A DNA stretch of 35,323 nucleotides from Alteripontixanthobacter muriae (GTDB taxonomy: Bacteria > Pseudomonadota > Alphaproteobacteria > Sphingomonadales > Sphingomonadaceae), in NCBI RefSeq assembly GCF_013336795.1, contig NZ_JAAFZT010000024.1, forward strand, positions 1 to 35,323, read 5' to 3'. Shown here piece after piece: positions 16,741 to 25,666 of the stretch (the stretch's first letter is position 1; each line of letters starts with the position of its first letter). The position numbers and the translations under genes are program-made. The notes below the pieces were generated by a model. That model ran no database searches. It saw nothing but the letters and a program-made list of their open reading frames with translations, and was not told where the DNA came from.

Positions 16741-18225
16741 ATGGATGATATCAAGAGCGTCGACGAAATCCAGATTACCGGCGGAAAAGTTCGCGGCAGG
16801 TTGCGAGGCGGCATAGTCGAGTACCTTGGCGTGCCATACGCTGCCCCTCCTGAGCGCTTCGAGTTGCCGAACGCTCGCGAACCCTGGTCAGGTGTGCTGG
16901 ACGCTGCGGATAGAGGTCCGGCAGCACCCCATCGTGTCAGGGAGTTCCCGCAGATCGACGTCGAACCCCTGATCGGCAAAGGGAGTGATGGCAGCGATGG
17001 TGACTATCTGCGGTTGAACGTCTGGGCACCCGAAGATGCGAAGGACGCGCCGGTCATGGTCTGGGTGCATGGCGGTGGTTTCGTTGTCGGCAGCAAGGAT
17101 GCAACCATCAGCGACGGTGCGTCATTCGCTAAGTCGGGTGTTATCTGCGTTGCCATGAATTATCGGCTCGGCGTTGACGGCTTCCTTCCGGTGCCGGGTG
17201 CTCCGACCAATCTGGGCCTCCGCGACATCCTGTTCGCGCTGCAATGGGTGCAGGATAATATCGCTGCGTTCGGCGGTGATCCTGCGAATGTTACTGCTTT
17301 TGGTGAGAGTGCCGGAGCGATGGCTATCGCCGATCTGGTTACGTCCCCGCTTGCTGAGGGGCTGTTCGGCCGCGCCATAATCCAGAGTGGACATGGCGGG
17401 ATGGTACGAGACATCAAGGTCGCACAAAGGTTGGTCAAGAAGCTTGCAAAGAAGCTCGGCATCAATCCCGATACCGCTGGCTTTCGCTCGGTTTCAGACA
17501 ACGCATTGATGGACGCAATCGAAGCCGTTTCGAAGCCCAATGCCATCGATTTGCGCGACGAAGAAGGCTTTGAGCCGGTTTACGGGATCAGCCGCTTCAT
17601 TCCGGTTTATGGCGACGACGTGCTGCCGAAAAAGCCTATCGATGCTCTGCGTGCGGGTGCCGGGTCCCGGATCGATGTGCTGATCGGCACGAACGCAGAG
17701 GAAATGAACCTCTACTTCGTGCCGACCGGTGTAAGGAACAAGCTACCTGGTTTGCTTGCATGGTGGCTGCTCTCACGCTCCCAACCGAAGGCGCGAAAGG
17801 CGCTCAAGGCCTATGGTCTGGGCCAACGGGGTTTAAAGCCGGGCGAGGCCTTCACACGCGCGACGACCGATCTCGTCTTCCGCTGGCCGGCACGGCAATA
17901 TGCTACCGCTCATGGGGGGCGAAGCTGGCTTTACGAGATGGAGTGGCGTTCACCGGCGTGTGATGGCGAACTGGGGGCCTGCCATGGTGTAGAATTGCCA
18001 TTCGTGTTCGACACACTCGATACTGTTACCGGTCCAAAGGGGCTTGCGGGCAGCAATCCGCCAAGCGATTTGGCCCGCCGCATACATGGCTTGTGGGTCG
18101 AATTCGCCAAGGACGGAACTTTGCCCTGGGGCCGATGGAATGACGACCGGCTGGCCTACCAACTTGCAGCGGGCAAAACCGTGGTGGAACCGCCCATGCC
18201 TGCCGCCCTCTTCCTTCCTGACTGA
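16741..18225 (+). CDS. Type-B carboxylesterase (locus B)
   Basis: 494 residues, alpha/beta hydrolase of the COesterase family. Oxyanion loop WVHGGGFVVGS (108-118), nucleophile elbow AFGESAGA with Ser190, a Glu at 320 or 321 in GTNAEEMN and His415 in GACHGVELPF give a Ser-Glu-His triad. NLGLRDILFALQWVQDNI (157-174) is also family-typical. No signal peptide is seen, so probably cytoplasmic. First gene of a + strand locus; the SDR follows after 9 bases. It likely opens the pathway by hydrolysing an ester, leaving a hydroxy acid and/or alcohol for the dehydrogenases downstream; this is inferred from neighbours. Confidence 0.92.
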   Translation: MDDIKSVDEIQITGGKVRGRLRGGIVEYLGVPYAAPPERFELPNAREPWSGVLDAADRGPAAPHRVREFPQIDVEPLIGKGSDGSDGDYLRLNVWAPEDAKDAPVMVWVHGGGFVVGSKDATISDGASFAKSGVICVAMNYRLGVDGFLPVPGAPTNLGLRDILFALQWVQDNIAAFGGDPANVTAFGESAGAMAIADLVTSPLAEGLFGRAIIQSGHGGMVRDIKVAQRLVKKLAKKLGINPDTAGFRSVSDNALMDAIEAVSKPNAIDLRDEEGFEPVYGISRFIPVYGDDVLPKKPIDALRAGAGSRIDVLIGTNAEEMNLYFVPTGVRNKLPGLLAWWLLSRSQPKARKALKAYGLGQRGLKPGEAFTRATTDLVFRWPARQYATAHGGRSWLYEMEWRSPACDGELGACHGVELPFVFDTLDTVTGPKGLAGSNPPSDLARRIHGLWVEFAKDGTLPWGRWNDDRLAYQLAAGKTVVEPPMPAALFLPD

Positions 18226-18234
18226 GGACCCGTC

Positions 18235-19008
18235 ATGTATCTTGAGAAACTGCGGCTCGACGGTCGAGCAGCTTTCATAACGGGCGGCGCGCAGGGCATC
18301 GGCTTCGCCTGCGCAGAGGCGCTTTGCGAAGCAGGAGCGCGCGTAGTCATTGGCGACCGTGACGAGAAGGCACTTGCATCGGCTGTCGAACAGCTTGCCC
18401 AAAGCGGCGGTGATTGCCGCGGACAGGTTCTGGACGTGACTGATCCCGCGGCGGCTGCCGACGCCGCCGAAGCGATGCTGACAATGGAAGGCAGGATTGA
18501 CATCCTCATCAACAATGCCGGCATCGCGCGCAGCGAAACCCCTGCAGAAGACGTGCCCGACGAACTCTGGCTGAATGTGCTGGACGTCAATCTCAACGGC
18601 ACCTTCTGGTGCGCGCAGGCGTTCGGCCGATACATGCTGGCGGCGGGGAAGGGCAGCATCGTTAATATCGGATCGATGAGCGGCTTCATCGTTAATCGGC
18701 CGCAAGCGCAGAGCTATTACAACGCGTCCAAGGCGGCAGTTCACCAGCTTACCAGGAGTCTCGCTGCCGAGTGGGCGGACCGCGGCGTACGGGTGAACGC
18801 AGTGGCGCCCACCTACATAGCGACGCCGCTGAACGCCTTTGCGGATCGGGAAAGCGAAATGTACCGCCGCTGGATCGACGGCACCCCGCAAGCGCGGTTG
18901 GGCGAACCGGAGGAAGTCGCCTCGATTGCCTTGTTCCTAGCATCGGACATGGCATCTCTGATGACCGGCAGCATCGTTCTTGCCGACGGGGGCTATACCT
19001 GCTGGTAA
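18235..19008 (+). CDS. Short-chain dehydrogenase/reductase (locus B)
   Basis: 257 residues, classical SDR. NAD(P) loop TGGAQGIG (16-23), Asp41 after the second strand (GDRDE, suggesting NAD preference), NNAG (93-96), active-site Asn119, Ser149, Tyr162 and Lys166 (YNASK), and a C-terminal GSIVLADGGYTCW. It is complete and of normal length. Directly behind the carboxylesterase, it probably oxidises the alcohol or ketone part of the hydrolysed ester. Substrate not deducible. Confidence 0.93.
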   Translation: MYLEKLRLDGRAAFITGGAQGIGFACAEALCEAGARVVIGDRDEKALASAVEQLAQSGGDCRGQVLDVTDPAAAADAAEAMLTMEGRIDILINNAGIARSETPAEDVPDELWLNVLDVNLNGTFWCAQAFGRYMLAAGKGSIVNIGSMSGFIVNRPQAQSYYNASKAAVHQLTRSLAAEWADRGVRVNAVAPTYIATPLNAFADRESEMYRRWIDGTPQARLGEPEEVASIALFLASDMASLMTGSIVLADGGYTCW

Positions 19009-19071
19009 GCCTTTCGGCACACTCTCTCTGACGCACGGCAAAGATTGGCGCCTTTAAGACAGGTGCTGTAG

Positions 19072-19082
19072 CTGTCATACAG
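19072..19082. promoter_or_regulatory. Possible GntR (FadR-subfamily) operator
   Basis: CTGT-CAT-ACAG, a perfect 4-bp inverted repeat around 3 bases, containing the GT-N3-AC pattern characteristic of FadR-subfamily operators. It sits 45 bases upstream of the second TonB receptor, and a GntR/FCD regulator is encoded in the same locus. Short motifs occur by chance, so confidence is low. Confidence 0.25.
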
Positions 19083-19097
19083 GTTCGCATAACAAAA

Positions 19098-19112
19098 GTC
19101 CTAAATAAGGAC
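19098..19112. promoter_or_regulatory. Inverted repeat upstream of the second TonB receptor
   Basis: GTCCT-AAATA-AGGAC, perfect 5-bp arms, ending 14 bases before the ATG at 19127. It could be an operator or a small 5'-UTR hairpin close to the ribosome binding site (GGGAGAG at 19116-19122). Confidence 0.25.
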
Positions 19113-19126
19113 GTTGGGAGAGCCTG

Positions 19127-21334
19127 ATGAGATTGCCGTTCCGCCTTGAGCTTCTTGCCACCGTGGCCGCGTTCGCCTTTTTGCCAAATGCCGCGCAGGC
19201 GCAGACAACGTTGGAGGATGACCCTGTCAGCGCGACAGGCGAGACCACGGGTGATCCCGTCACCGCTGAAGACCTCAATGAAGGATTGATCGTCGTCACC
19301 GCTCGCAAGCGGGAAGAAACATTGCAGGACGTGCCGATTGCGGTGACCGCAATAGATGGCGACGTGCTCGCCGCCCGCGGCTTCAATTCCGTGCGCGAGG
19401 CTGCGGCATTGGCACCCGGGCTGAACATAAATAGCGATGGCGGCGGGCGAGCTTTTGTTGCGATCCGCGGAGTGGGTGTGACCCTGGTGCAATCGGTTCA
19501 GCCGGGGGTCGGCCTGTTCGTGGATGGTATTTACCGGCCAAACACAGCCTATCTCAACAATCCTCTACTCGATGTAGAGCGGATCGAAGTGCTGCGCGGA
19601 CCGCAGGGCACGCTTTACGGCAAGAACACGCTGGGCGGCGCGATAAACGTCATCACCCGCCAGCCCGGCAATTACTTCGAAGGCCGGGCAAGCGCCAGCT
19701 ATGCCGGTCCCGACGATCAGCTCGTGGTCGCCGGTTCGATCTCGGCGCCCATCATTGATGACCGGCTTGCAGTGCGAATAGCGGCATCGCACCAGGAGCA
19801 GGATGGTTTCATCCGCAACACCTTGCTCAATGCCGATGGCAATCCGTTGAATTCGAATTCGGTCAACGGAACCGTGCGGTTCACCCCTGCTCCGTTTACG
19901 CTGACAATCAATGGGTATTACGACGGCATAGACACGGTGAACACGCCCTATTCGCGTGTAGCCGGGCCAGACGATTATTCGCGCGAGATTGTGGTCAATT
20001 CGCTCAACCGGGTCGAATATCGCTACCGCGGGGTCAACGCCAAGCTCGAGATGCCGCTGGAGGGCATGAGAAGCAACCTGACCCTGATCGGCGCGATCGA
20101 TGCGCGCGACAGCGCTACCGATGATGCCGATGCAGATTTTGGATCGGGCGATTTCGTCCGATCGACAGGTGGGGACGATCTGCGCACGAAGACAGCGGAA
20201 CTGCGGCTGGACACGCAGTTTTCCGACACACTTTCGACGCTGTTCGGTTTGTTCTACAGCAGGGAAGAAGTAACCGCTCGGGATGTCTCGACGATCAAGG
20301 GAGCCTTCACCGGTCTGCCCTTCGACATTGTGCGCAGCTCCACCAACGAAACACGCGCCGATACGTATGCCGTGTTCGGCACCCTCTTCTGGGAGCCTTC
20401 GCCGGAATGGGAGGTGTCGCTGGGTCTTCGCTACGATCACGAGGATCGTACCGCCAATGGCAGCGTGATTACAGCTGTCGGACCATTGCCGCCTTCCGGT
20501 GGGCCGCTCCCGGAAGCAACTCTCGAGTCCGATCAGGTTCAGCCAAAACTGACGGTGACACGCAACTGGACGCCCGGTCTGATGACCTATGCCTCGATTG
20601 CGCGCGGATATCGCGGCGGCGGCTTCAATGCTCCCACAGCGCCCTTTCGGACCTATAATGGCGACAGCGCATGGACCTACGAGGTGGGCGGCAAATTCGC
20701 TTCCTTTGATGATCGCGCCAGTTTTGCCGCTGCTGTCTTCTACAATGATTATTCCGATTATATCGGCTTGAATTCCATCGCCCCTGCAGCGGGTGGCGGG
20801 CTGGTAACGGTGGACCTCAATTCTGGCGATGTCGAAAGCTACGGACTGGAACTGGAAGGCTTCCTTCGGCCTGTGCCCGCCTGGACGATTACGGGGGGGC
20901 TGACGCTGCTTCATGCAAGGCTGACCGACACGACGCCTTACACAGAGCTGACCGGCCGTACCCTGTCTTCGGACCGGCTCACTTTCCAGCCGGACTGGAT
21001 GGCCAATCTGGCGACCGAATACACCTTTGATCTCGGCGGGGACAGCGAGTTCGTCCTCAGCGCCAATGTAACAGGCAAGGGCGAGCGCCTCGCCGGTACG
21101 CTGAACGAAACCACGCCAACGTTCCTCGACAGCTACTGGTTGGTCGGCGCGGCTGCAACCTACCGCCAGGGGCCGTTCGAAGTGGCGGCCTTCGTGCGAA
21201 ACGCACTCCAGGAAGATTATTGGGAAAGCTACATCGAACAAACCACGCTGCTCCTGGCCGGCCTTCCTGCCTCCGACTTGGGGATTATGGGCGATGCCCG
21301 TCGCTACGGCGTCCGCGCCAGCATGAGGTTCTAA
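19127..21334 (+). CDS. TonB-dependent receptor (locus B)
   Basis: 735 residues. Signal peptide (about 1-26, ending AAQAQ), TonB-box region EGLIVVTARKREETLQDVPIAV cut here as GLIVVTARKREETLQ, plug ending VEVLRGPQGTLYGKN-type sequence (seen as IEVLRGPQGTLYGKNT), then a barrel to the terminal strand VRASMRF. Preceded by GGGAGAG. It lies 118 bases behind the SDR, with its own candidate regulatory repeats, and 4 bases before the FAD dehydrogenase. It likely brings the locus B ester or hydroxy acid across the outer membrane. It is similar in layout to the locus A receptor but the barrels differ clearly. Confidence 0.93.
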   Translation: MRLPFRLELLATVAAFAFLPNAAQAQTTLEDDPVSATGETTGDPVTAEDLNEGLIVVTARKREETLQDVPIAVTAIDGDVLAARGFNSVREAAALAPGLNINSDGGGRAFVAIRGVGVTLVQSVQPGVGLFVDGIYRPNTAYLNNPLLDVERIEVLRGPQGTLYGKNTLGGAINVITRQPGNYFEGRASASYAGPDDQLVVAGSISAPIIDDRLAVRIAASHQEQDGFIRNTLLNADGNPLNSNSVNGTVRFTPAPFTLTINGYYDGIDTVNTPYSRVAGPDDYSREIVVNSLNRVEYRYRGVNAKLEMPLEGMRSNLTLIGAIDARDSATDDADADFGSGDFVRSTGGDDLRTKTAELRLDTQFSDTLSTLFGLFYSREEVTARDVSTIKGAFTGLPFDIVRSSTNETRADTYAVFGTLFWEPSPEWEVSLGLRYDHEDRTANGSVITAVGPLPPSGGPLPEATLESDQVQPKLTVTRNWTPGLMTYASIARGYRGGGFNAPTAPFRTYNGDSAWTYEVGGKFASFDDRASFAAAVFYNDYSDYIGLNSIAPAAGGGLVTVDLNSGDVESYGLELEGFLRPVPAWTITGGLTLLHARLTDTTPYTELTGRTLSSDRLTFQPDWMANLATEYTFDLGGDSEFVLSANVTGKGERLAGTLNETTPTFLDSYWLVGAAATYRQGPFEVAAFVRNALQEDYWESYIEQTTLLLAGLPASDLGIMGDARRYGVRASMRF

Positions 21335-21338
21335 GATA

Positions 21339-22742
21339 ATGTCGGACGCCGGACACACTCCCGCGAAGCGCCACATGCCGGACGGTTTTTCGGATCGATT
21401 GCGGGAGAGGTTCGGCGACCAGTTCGAGAGCGGAGATGCGGTTCTCGAACAGCACGGATCAAGCGAATCGCATTACCAGAACATGCTGCCGGATGCGGTG
21501 ATTTACGCCGAACGCACGGAGGATGTGATCACTCTCGTCAACATGTGTTCCGATGCAAATGTGCCGATCATCCCGTTCGGCGCGGGGACATCCATCGAGG
21601 GCAATGCTGCAGCGGTCAGTGGGGGCATTTCGCTAAACATGACGCGGATGGATGCAATCGTCGCAGTCAATGCAGAGGATTTTGATTGCGTGGTACAGCC
21701 GGGTGTCAGGCGCGAGGAACTGAACCAGCACCTGCGGGATTCCGGGCTTTTCTTTCCCATAGATCCAGGTGCCAATGCGACGATCGGCGGGATGGCATCG
21801 ACGCGTGCAAGCGGTACGAATGCCGTTCGCTATGGCACCATGAGAGACGCCGTCCTGAGCCTTCGTATCGTCACGCCCGAAGGCAAGGTAATCCGCACCG
21901 CAAGACGCGCCCGTAAATCGGCCGCTGGATACGACCTCACCCGGCTTTATGTCGGTTCGGAAGGTACGCTGGGGATCATCGTGGAGATCACCCTTCGCCT
22001 GCATCCGATTCCAGAAGCTATTTCGTCGGCGGTCTGCAGTTTCAAGTCGTTGGACGGCGCGGTCGACACTGTCGTTCAGGCGATCCAGTCGGGCGTTCCG
22101 CTAGCGCGCGTGGAGATCCTCGACGCCTTGCAGATGCGCGCGGTTAACCGCTGGTCGAAGCTGGACTATCCCGAAGCGCCGACCTTGTTCTTCGAATTCC
22201 ACGGCAGCGAAGGCTCGGTCGCTGAGCAGGTTGAGATCGTCCGCATGGTCGCCGAAGGTAATGGCGGCGGAGAGTTCGCGTGGTCCAACCTGCCCGAGGA
22301 GCGCAGCAAGCTGTGGCGTGCCCGGCACGACGCGTATTATGCCGCAGTCAATCTGCGCGAAGGTGCGATCGGCTGGGCCACCGATGTGTGCGTGCCAATC
22401 AGCCGCCTGGCAGAATGTATTGCGGAAACGCATGAGGACCTGGAAGCGAGCACCATCCCTGCGACGATCCTGGGACATGTCGGGGACGGCAACTTTCACG
22501 TGGTCTTCTCCATCGATCCTGCGATCCCCGACGAACTGGAAGAGGTCGCCCGGATTAACGAGCGGCTGATCGCGCGGGCGCTGGCAATGGACGGAACCTG
22601 CACCGGCGAACACGGGATAGGATTGGGCAAGCAGGGATCGCTCGTTGCCGAACTCGGTGAGGCAGTGGAGCAGATGCGCATGATCAAGCGGGCATTCGAC
22701 CCCCGCAACATACTAAACCCCGGAAAGATCTTCGCCCTATGA
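21339..22742 (+). CDS. FAD-binding D-2-hydroxyacid dehydrogenase (D-lactate dehydrogenase/GlcD type)
   Basis: 467 residues. The PP-loop PFGAGTSIEGNA (79-90) and the second FAD segment PGANATIGGMASTRASG (143-159) to YVGSEGTLG (204-212) form the FAD_binding_4 domain. GHVGDGNFH (379-387) and GEHGIG (423-428) mark the FAD_oxidase_C domain with its metal-binding histidines. The whole resembles cytochrome-linked D-lactate dehydrogenases (Dld, LDHD). It should oxidise a D-2-hydroxy acid to the 2-oxo acid, passing electrons to the respiratory chain. The ATG is 4 bases behind the receptor, and the stop overlaps the MFS start by ATGA. Confidence 0.92.
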   Translation: MSDAGHTPAKRHMPDGFSDRLRERFGDQFESGDAVLEQHGSSESHYQNMLPDAVIYAERTEDVITLVNMCSDANVPIIPFGAGTSIEGNAAAVSGGISLNMTRMDAIVAVNAEDFDCVVQPGVRREELNQHLRDSGLFFPIDPGANATIGGMASTRASGTNAVRYGTMRDAVLSLRIVTPEGKVIRTARRARKSAAGYDLTRLYVGSEGTLGIIVEITLRLHPIPEAISSAVCSFKSLDGAVDTVVQAIQSGVPLARVEILDALQMRAVNRWSKLDYPEAPTLFFEFHGSEGSVAEQVEIVRMVAEGNGGGEFAWSNLPEERSKLWRARHDAYYAAVNLREGAIGWATDVCVPISRLAECIAETHEDLEASTIPATILGHVGDGNFHVVFSIDPAIPDELEEVARINERLIARALAMDGTCTGEHGIGLGKQGSLVAELGEAVEQMRMIKRAFDPRNILNPGKIFAL

Positions 22743-24040
22743 CCGGCTCTGCGTCCGCAACGATCGCCGCGTCCGACAACGCTCCGGCGAAACAGCGTGC
22801 CTGGCCCATCCTTCTCCTGCTGGCGCTGGCCATGGCGACCGGCAACATCATGCTGGGCGTCTTCGCTGCCGTGCAGGAGCAGGCAAAAGCGGAACTCGGC
22901 TTCAGCGACGTTCAGATGAGCCTGCTGAACGGTCTTGCCGTCTCCATTCCGCTGGCAGCCCTGGCGATACCCGTCGGCCTGCTCGTCGACCGTTCGGTGC
23001 GCGTGCGCCTGTTGCTCTGGACCGCCATCGCATGGACGGCTGGCACGTTACTGACCGCTTTCGCGCAGAGCATGACCCTGCTGTTCGTGGCGCGAATGCT
23101 CGGGAGCTTGGGCGCTAATATTTCCACCACCATCGCCATCTCGCTGGCTGCGGACATATGCCTTCCGGAACGCCGAGGACGGTCGCTCTTGCTGCTGACG
23201 ATCGGAAAATATGCCGGGGCCGGACTTGCTTTCGCGCTCGGCGGTTGGCTTCTTGGCTTATTCGTCGAGCGTGGTGGGCTGATTGGACTGGCGCCCTGGC
23301 GAAGTATTCATCTTGTGCTGGGGATCGCCAGTCTCTTTGTTGTGGCTGCGCTTGCCTTCCTTAAGGAACCGCCGCGGATGGAAACGCGAGTGGGGCCGAG
23401 TGCGCCCATAGGCGAGACCTTTCGTGAGCTCTTTAGCTACTGGCGCTTCTTGGTCCCGCTCTTCATTGGTCAGATCGGCGTCTTAATGGCCGATGCCGCC
23501 GCGACCATCTGGGCGGCCCCGGTTCTCGCACGAACCTATGGTGTCACTCCGCAGGAGTTTGCCGGATGGTTGGGAGGCGTCATATTCGGAGCCGGCATTC
23601 TGGGCGCCATCATTGGCGGAATTGCCGCCGATGCGGGGCATCGAACGGGCAAGCGCGGAGGGATCGTCATCGCAGCGATCGTCGGATCGATTATCGCTCT
23701 GCCGGCCGTTCTCTTCCCTCTGGCTGAGAGCGTCCCTCTGTTCGGCTTCGCGCTCTTCGTCCTGCTGCTAGGCGGAACCATCACAGGGCTGGTCACGGCT
23801 ACCGCGCTCGCCGTGCTCCTTCCCAACGAATTGCGTGGCCTGTCGATCGGCACATTTCTCGCCGTGGGCGGTCTGGTCGCGTTCGGCCTCGCCCCCACGC
23901 TCGTGGCAATGGTGAGCGAATGGCTGGGCGGCGAAGACTATCTTGCGACCGCATTGGCGCTTGTTGGTGGTGTTGTGAGCGTACTCGGCTGCATCGGCTT
24001 CATCGTTGCCTATCGTACTGCTCCGGAACCTATAAGATAG
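22739..24040 (+). CDS. MFS transporter (locus B)
   Basis: 433 residues, about 12 transmembrane helices. The segment after helix 2 (PVGLLVDRSVRVRLLLW) is a degenerate motif A with conserved Asp. ADICLPERRGRSLLLL is like the PxxRRGrA loop of the aromatic-acid/spinster-type MFS group. The start overlaps the dehydrogenase stop by ATGA, so coupled translation is expected. It likely imports the hydroxy acid or its ester through the inner membrane. Substrate inferred only. Confidence 0.9.
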   Translation: MTGSASATIAASDNAPAKQRAWPILLLLALAMATGNIMLGVFAAVQEQAKAELGFSDVQMSLLNGLAVSIPLAALAIPVGLLVDRSVRVRLLLWTAIAWTAGTLLTAFAQSMTLLFVARMLGSLGANISTTIAISLAADICLPERRGRSLLLLTIGKYAGAGLAFALGGWLLGLFVERGGLIGLAPWRSIHLVLGIASLFVVAALAFLKEPPRMETRVGPSAPIGETFRELFSYWRFLVPLFIGQIGVLMADAAATIWAAPVLARTYGVTPQEFAGWLGGVIFGAGILGAIIGGIAADAGHRTGKRGGIVIAAIVGSIIALPAVLFPLAESVPLFGFALFVLLLGGTITGLVTATALAVLLPNELRGLSIGTFLAVGGLVAFGLAPTLVAMVSEWLGGEDYLATALALVGGVVSVLGCIGFIVAYRTAPEPIR

Positions 24041-24092
24041 GTATTGCTCGCTTATCAGGCAGGTGGTACCGGGAATCGTGGAGGGCTGTCTC

Positions 24093-24860
24093 ATGAAAAC
24101 CGCTGTTCGCGTATCGGAAGAAATGGTCAGTTTTGTCGGGGCCGGAGAGTTTCCACGCATATCGGACGGTGATCGGCCGTTGCGGGACGCCGTTGTTTTC
24201 GCCTTTCCTGGTGTCGGCCGCGATATCCCGTCACGGGTAGTCTATCGGGATCAAGCCATACTCGAGGATCTGCAGGATTGCCTTTTGGTGCTGGTAGTCG
24301 AGGCGAGGGCCTGCCAACGTATCTTCGCTCTTTCCTTGCGGGGATCGGCCATGTGGCACCTGCCCGCCGACGCACACAGGATTGCTCTGTCGATCATCGA
24401 GTGCGGCGGCCATGGCGAGGTGCTCAAGACGCTTCGCCTGGCTCGGAGCATCGAGCTTCTGTGCCAATTATGCGCCCATTTAGGCGCAGGAGAACTTGTC
24501 CCGTTTGAGGGCGAGACCCCTCTACCCGAATTGGACGTCGTACGCCTCGTGCAAGCCCGCCGGATAATAGACCAGCGTTGGCGGGAGAAGCTGACGATTC
24601 CTGCCCTGGCCCGCGAAGTCGGCATAAATCGCGACAAGCTTGTTCGCGGGTTCAGAGAATTGTACGGCACCACCATTGCCGATCTGCTCAGTACCCGCAG
24701 GCTGGAGGAAGCGCGCCTGATGCTCCTCTCCAGTGACATACCGGTGGCCAGCGTGGCCCATCGGTGCTCGTATCTAAGCAATGCCAGCTTTACCCGTGCA
24801 TTCGCCCGGCGCTTCGGCCTTCCGCCGACGGCGTTGCGGCAACAGGGTGTTGAGGCATGA
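24093..24860 (+). CDS. AraC-family transcriptional regulator
   Basis: 255 residues. ATG at 24093 has GGAGGG 7 bases upstream; an upstream GTG at 24063 lacks this. The C-terminal part (about 160-250) holds the two helix-turn-helix units: IPALAREVGINRDKLVRGF and PVASVAHRCSYLSNASF, ending FARRFGLPPTALRQQ. The N-terminal part is not a recognisable cupin and may sense the ligand. It overlaps the GntR gene by ATGA. It is a candidate activator of locus B. Confidence 0.9.
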   Translation: MKTAVRVSEEMVSFVGAGEFPRISDGDRPLRDAVVFAFPGVGRDIPSRVVYRDQAILEDLQDCLLVLVVEARACQRIFALSLRGSAMWHLPADAHRIALSIIECGGHGEVLKTLRLARSIELLCQLCAHLGAGELVPFEGETPLPELDVVRLVQARRIIDQRWREKLTIPALAREVGINRDKLVRGFRELYGTTIADLLSTRRLEEARLMLLSSDIPVASVAHRCSYLSNASFTRAFARRFGLPPTALRQQGVEA

Positions 24861-25567
24861 GCGATCCGGCTCCACGAGCGGGTAAAGGCGGGCTGGTGGC
24901 ATCTGCTGCCGCCGCAGTGCGGGCCTATATCGGGGAAAACGGCCTCAAGGTAGGCGACAATTTGCCCAGCGAAGGCAGTTTCGCTGCGGAGGTCGGCGTC
25001 AGCCGCCCCGTGATGCGCGAGGCCTTTCATACCTTGTCTGCCCTCAAGGTTATAGATGTCGGAAATGGCCGAAGAGCGAGGGTGGGTGCCATTGACGGCT
25101 CTGTTATGGCTTCGTCCATCAGCCACGCTGTCAGCACTTCGCAGGTATCCTTGGCCGATGTCTGGGAAGTTCGGCGCACGCTTGAATTGCAGACTGCAGA
25201 GCTAGCTGCCACGCGAAGAAGCGAAGAGCAGGCGGATGCAATCCTCAAGGCTGCGCACGCATTGTCGATCAGCCGGGACGAACATTCGCGTACACGATCC
25301 GACACCGAGTTTCACCAGACGATCGCTCTCGCCAGTGGCAACCAGCTTTTCTATCAGATTGTACGGTCCTTTGAACAGATGATGGCGATTGCCATTCCCA
25401 AGGCATGGTTGGGACGCAAGACGGAAGCGGAGCAGAGTGAAACATTGGAGCTTCATCAGGCCGTCGCTCGCGCAATAGCGAACAAGGAACCCGTTTCAGC
25501 GCGAGAAGCAATGGATGCGCATTTCGCCCGCTCCATCGGCAATCTGTTCAAGCAGGATGCGGTTTAG
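24857..25567 (+). CDS. GntR-family regulator, FadR subfamily with FCD domain
   Basis: 236 residues. Winged helix-turn-helix at 36-77 (LPSEGSFAAEVGVSRPVMREAFHTL). The FCD ligand-binding domain from about 100 has the metal-ligand set Asp149 and His153 (DTEFHQTIALASGN), His200 (ELHQAV) and His222 (DAHF). Relatives (LldR, GlcC, PdhR) sense lactate, glycolate or pyruvate, which fits a locus with both D- and L-hydroxyacid dehydrogenases. It is translated in overlap with the AraC gene; two regulators in one locus suggest control by two signals. Confidence 0.93.
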   Translation: MSDPAPRAGKGGLVASAAAAVRAYIGENGLKVGDNLPSEGSFAAEVGVSRPVMREAFHTLSALKVIDVGNGRRARVGAIDGSVMASSISHAVSTSQVSLADVWEVRRTLELQTAELAATRRSEEQADAILKAAHALSISRDEHSRTRSDTEFHQTIALASGNQLFYQIVRSFEQMMAIAIPKAWLGRKTEAEQSETLELHQAVARAIANKEPVSAREAMDAHFARSIGNLFKQDAV

Positions 25568-25629
25568 CGCACAGGAAATGCTCCGTCGCCGTCTTTCAAA
25601 TTCAGCAATCTCGATCTTCTTGCGGATGA

Positions 25630-25654
25630 TTGTTGACATTCGCTGAAGCAACAA
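25630..25654. promoter_or_regulatory. Inverted repeat overlapping the lldD-like ribosome binding site
   Basis: TTGTTG-N13-CAACAA, perfect 6-bp arms, with the right arm touching the AAGGAG site that serves the TTG start at 25667. It is either a regulator site (GntR or AraC) or a 5'-UTR stem that could limit ribosome access. Confidence 0.3.
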
Positions 25655-25666
25655 GGAGCCAACGCC

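Noticed and set aside
17950-18891. 313-codon minus-strand frame across the carboxylesterase and SDR
   Set aside because: Covers two well-supported + strand genes; no recognisable protein signature.
19565-21376. 603-codon open frame on the minus strand opposite the second TonB receptor
   Set aside because: It lies antisense to a clearly coding receptor, has no family motifs or ribosome binding site, and is the usual by-product of GC-rich codon use.
24251-25126. 291-codon minus-strand frame across the AraC and GntR genes
   Set aside because: Antisense shadow of two clear regulator genes.
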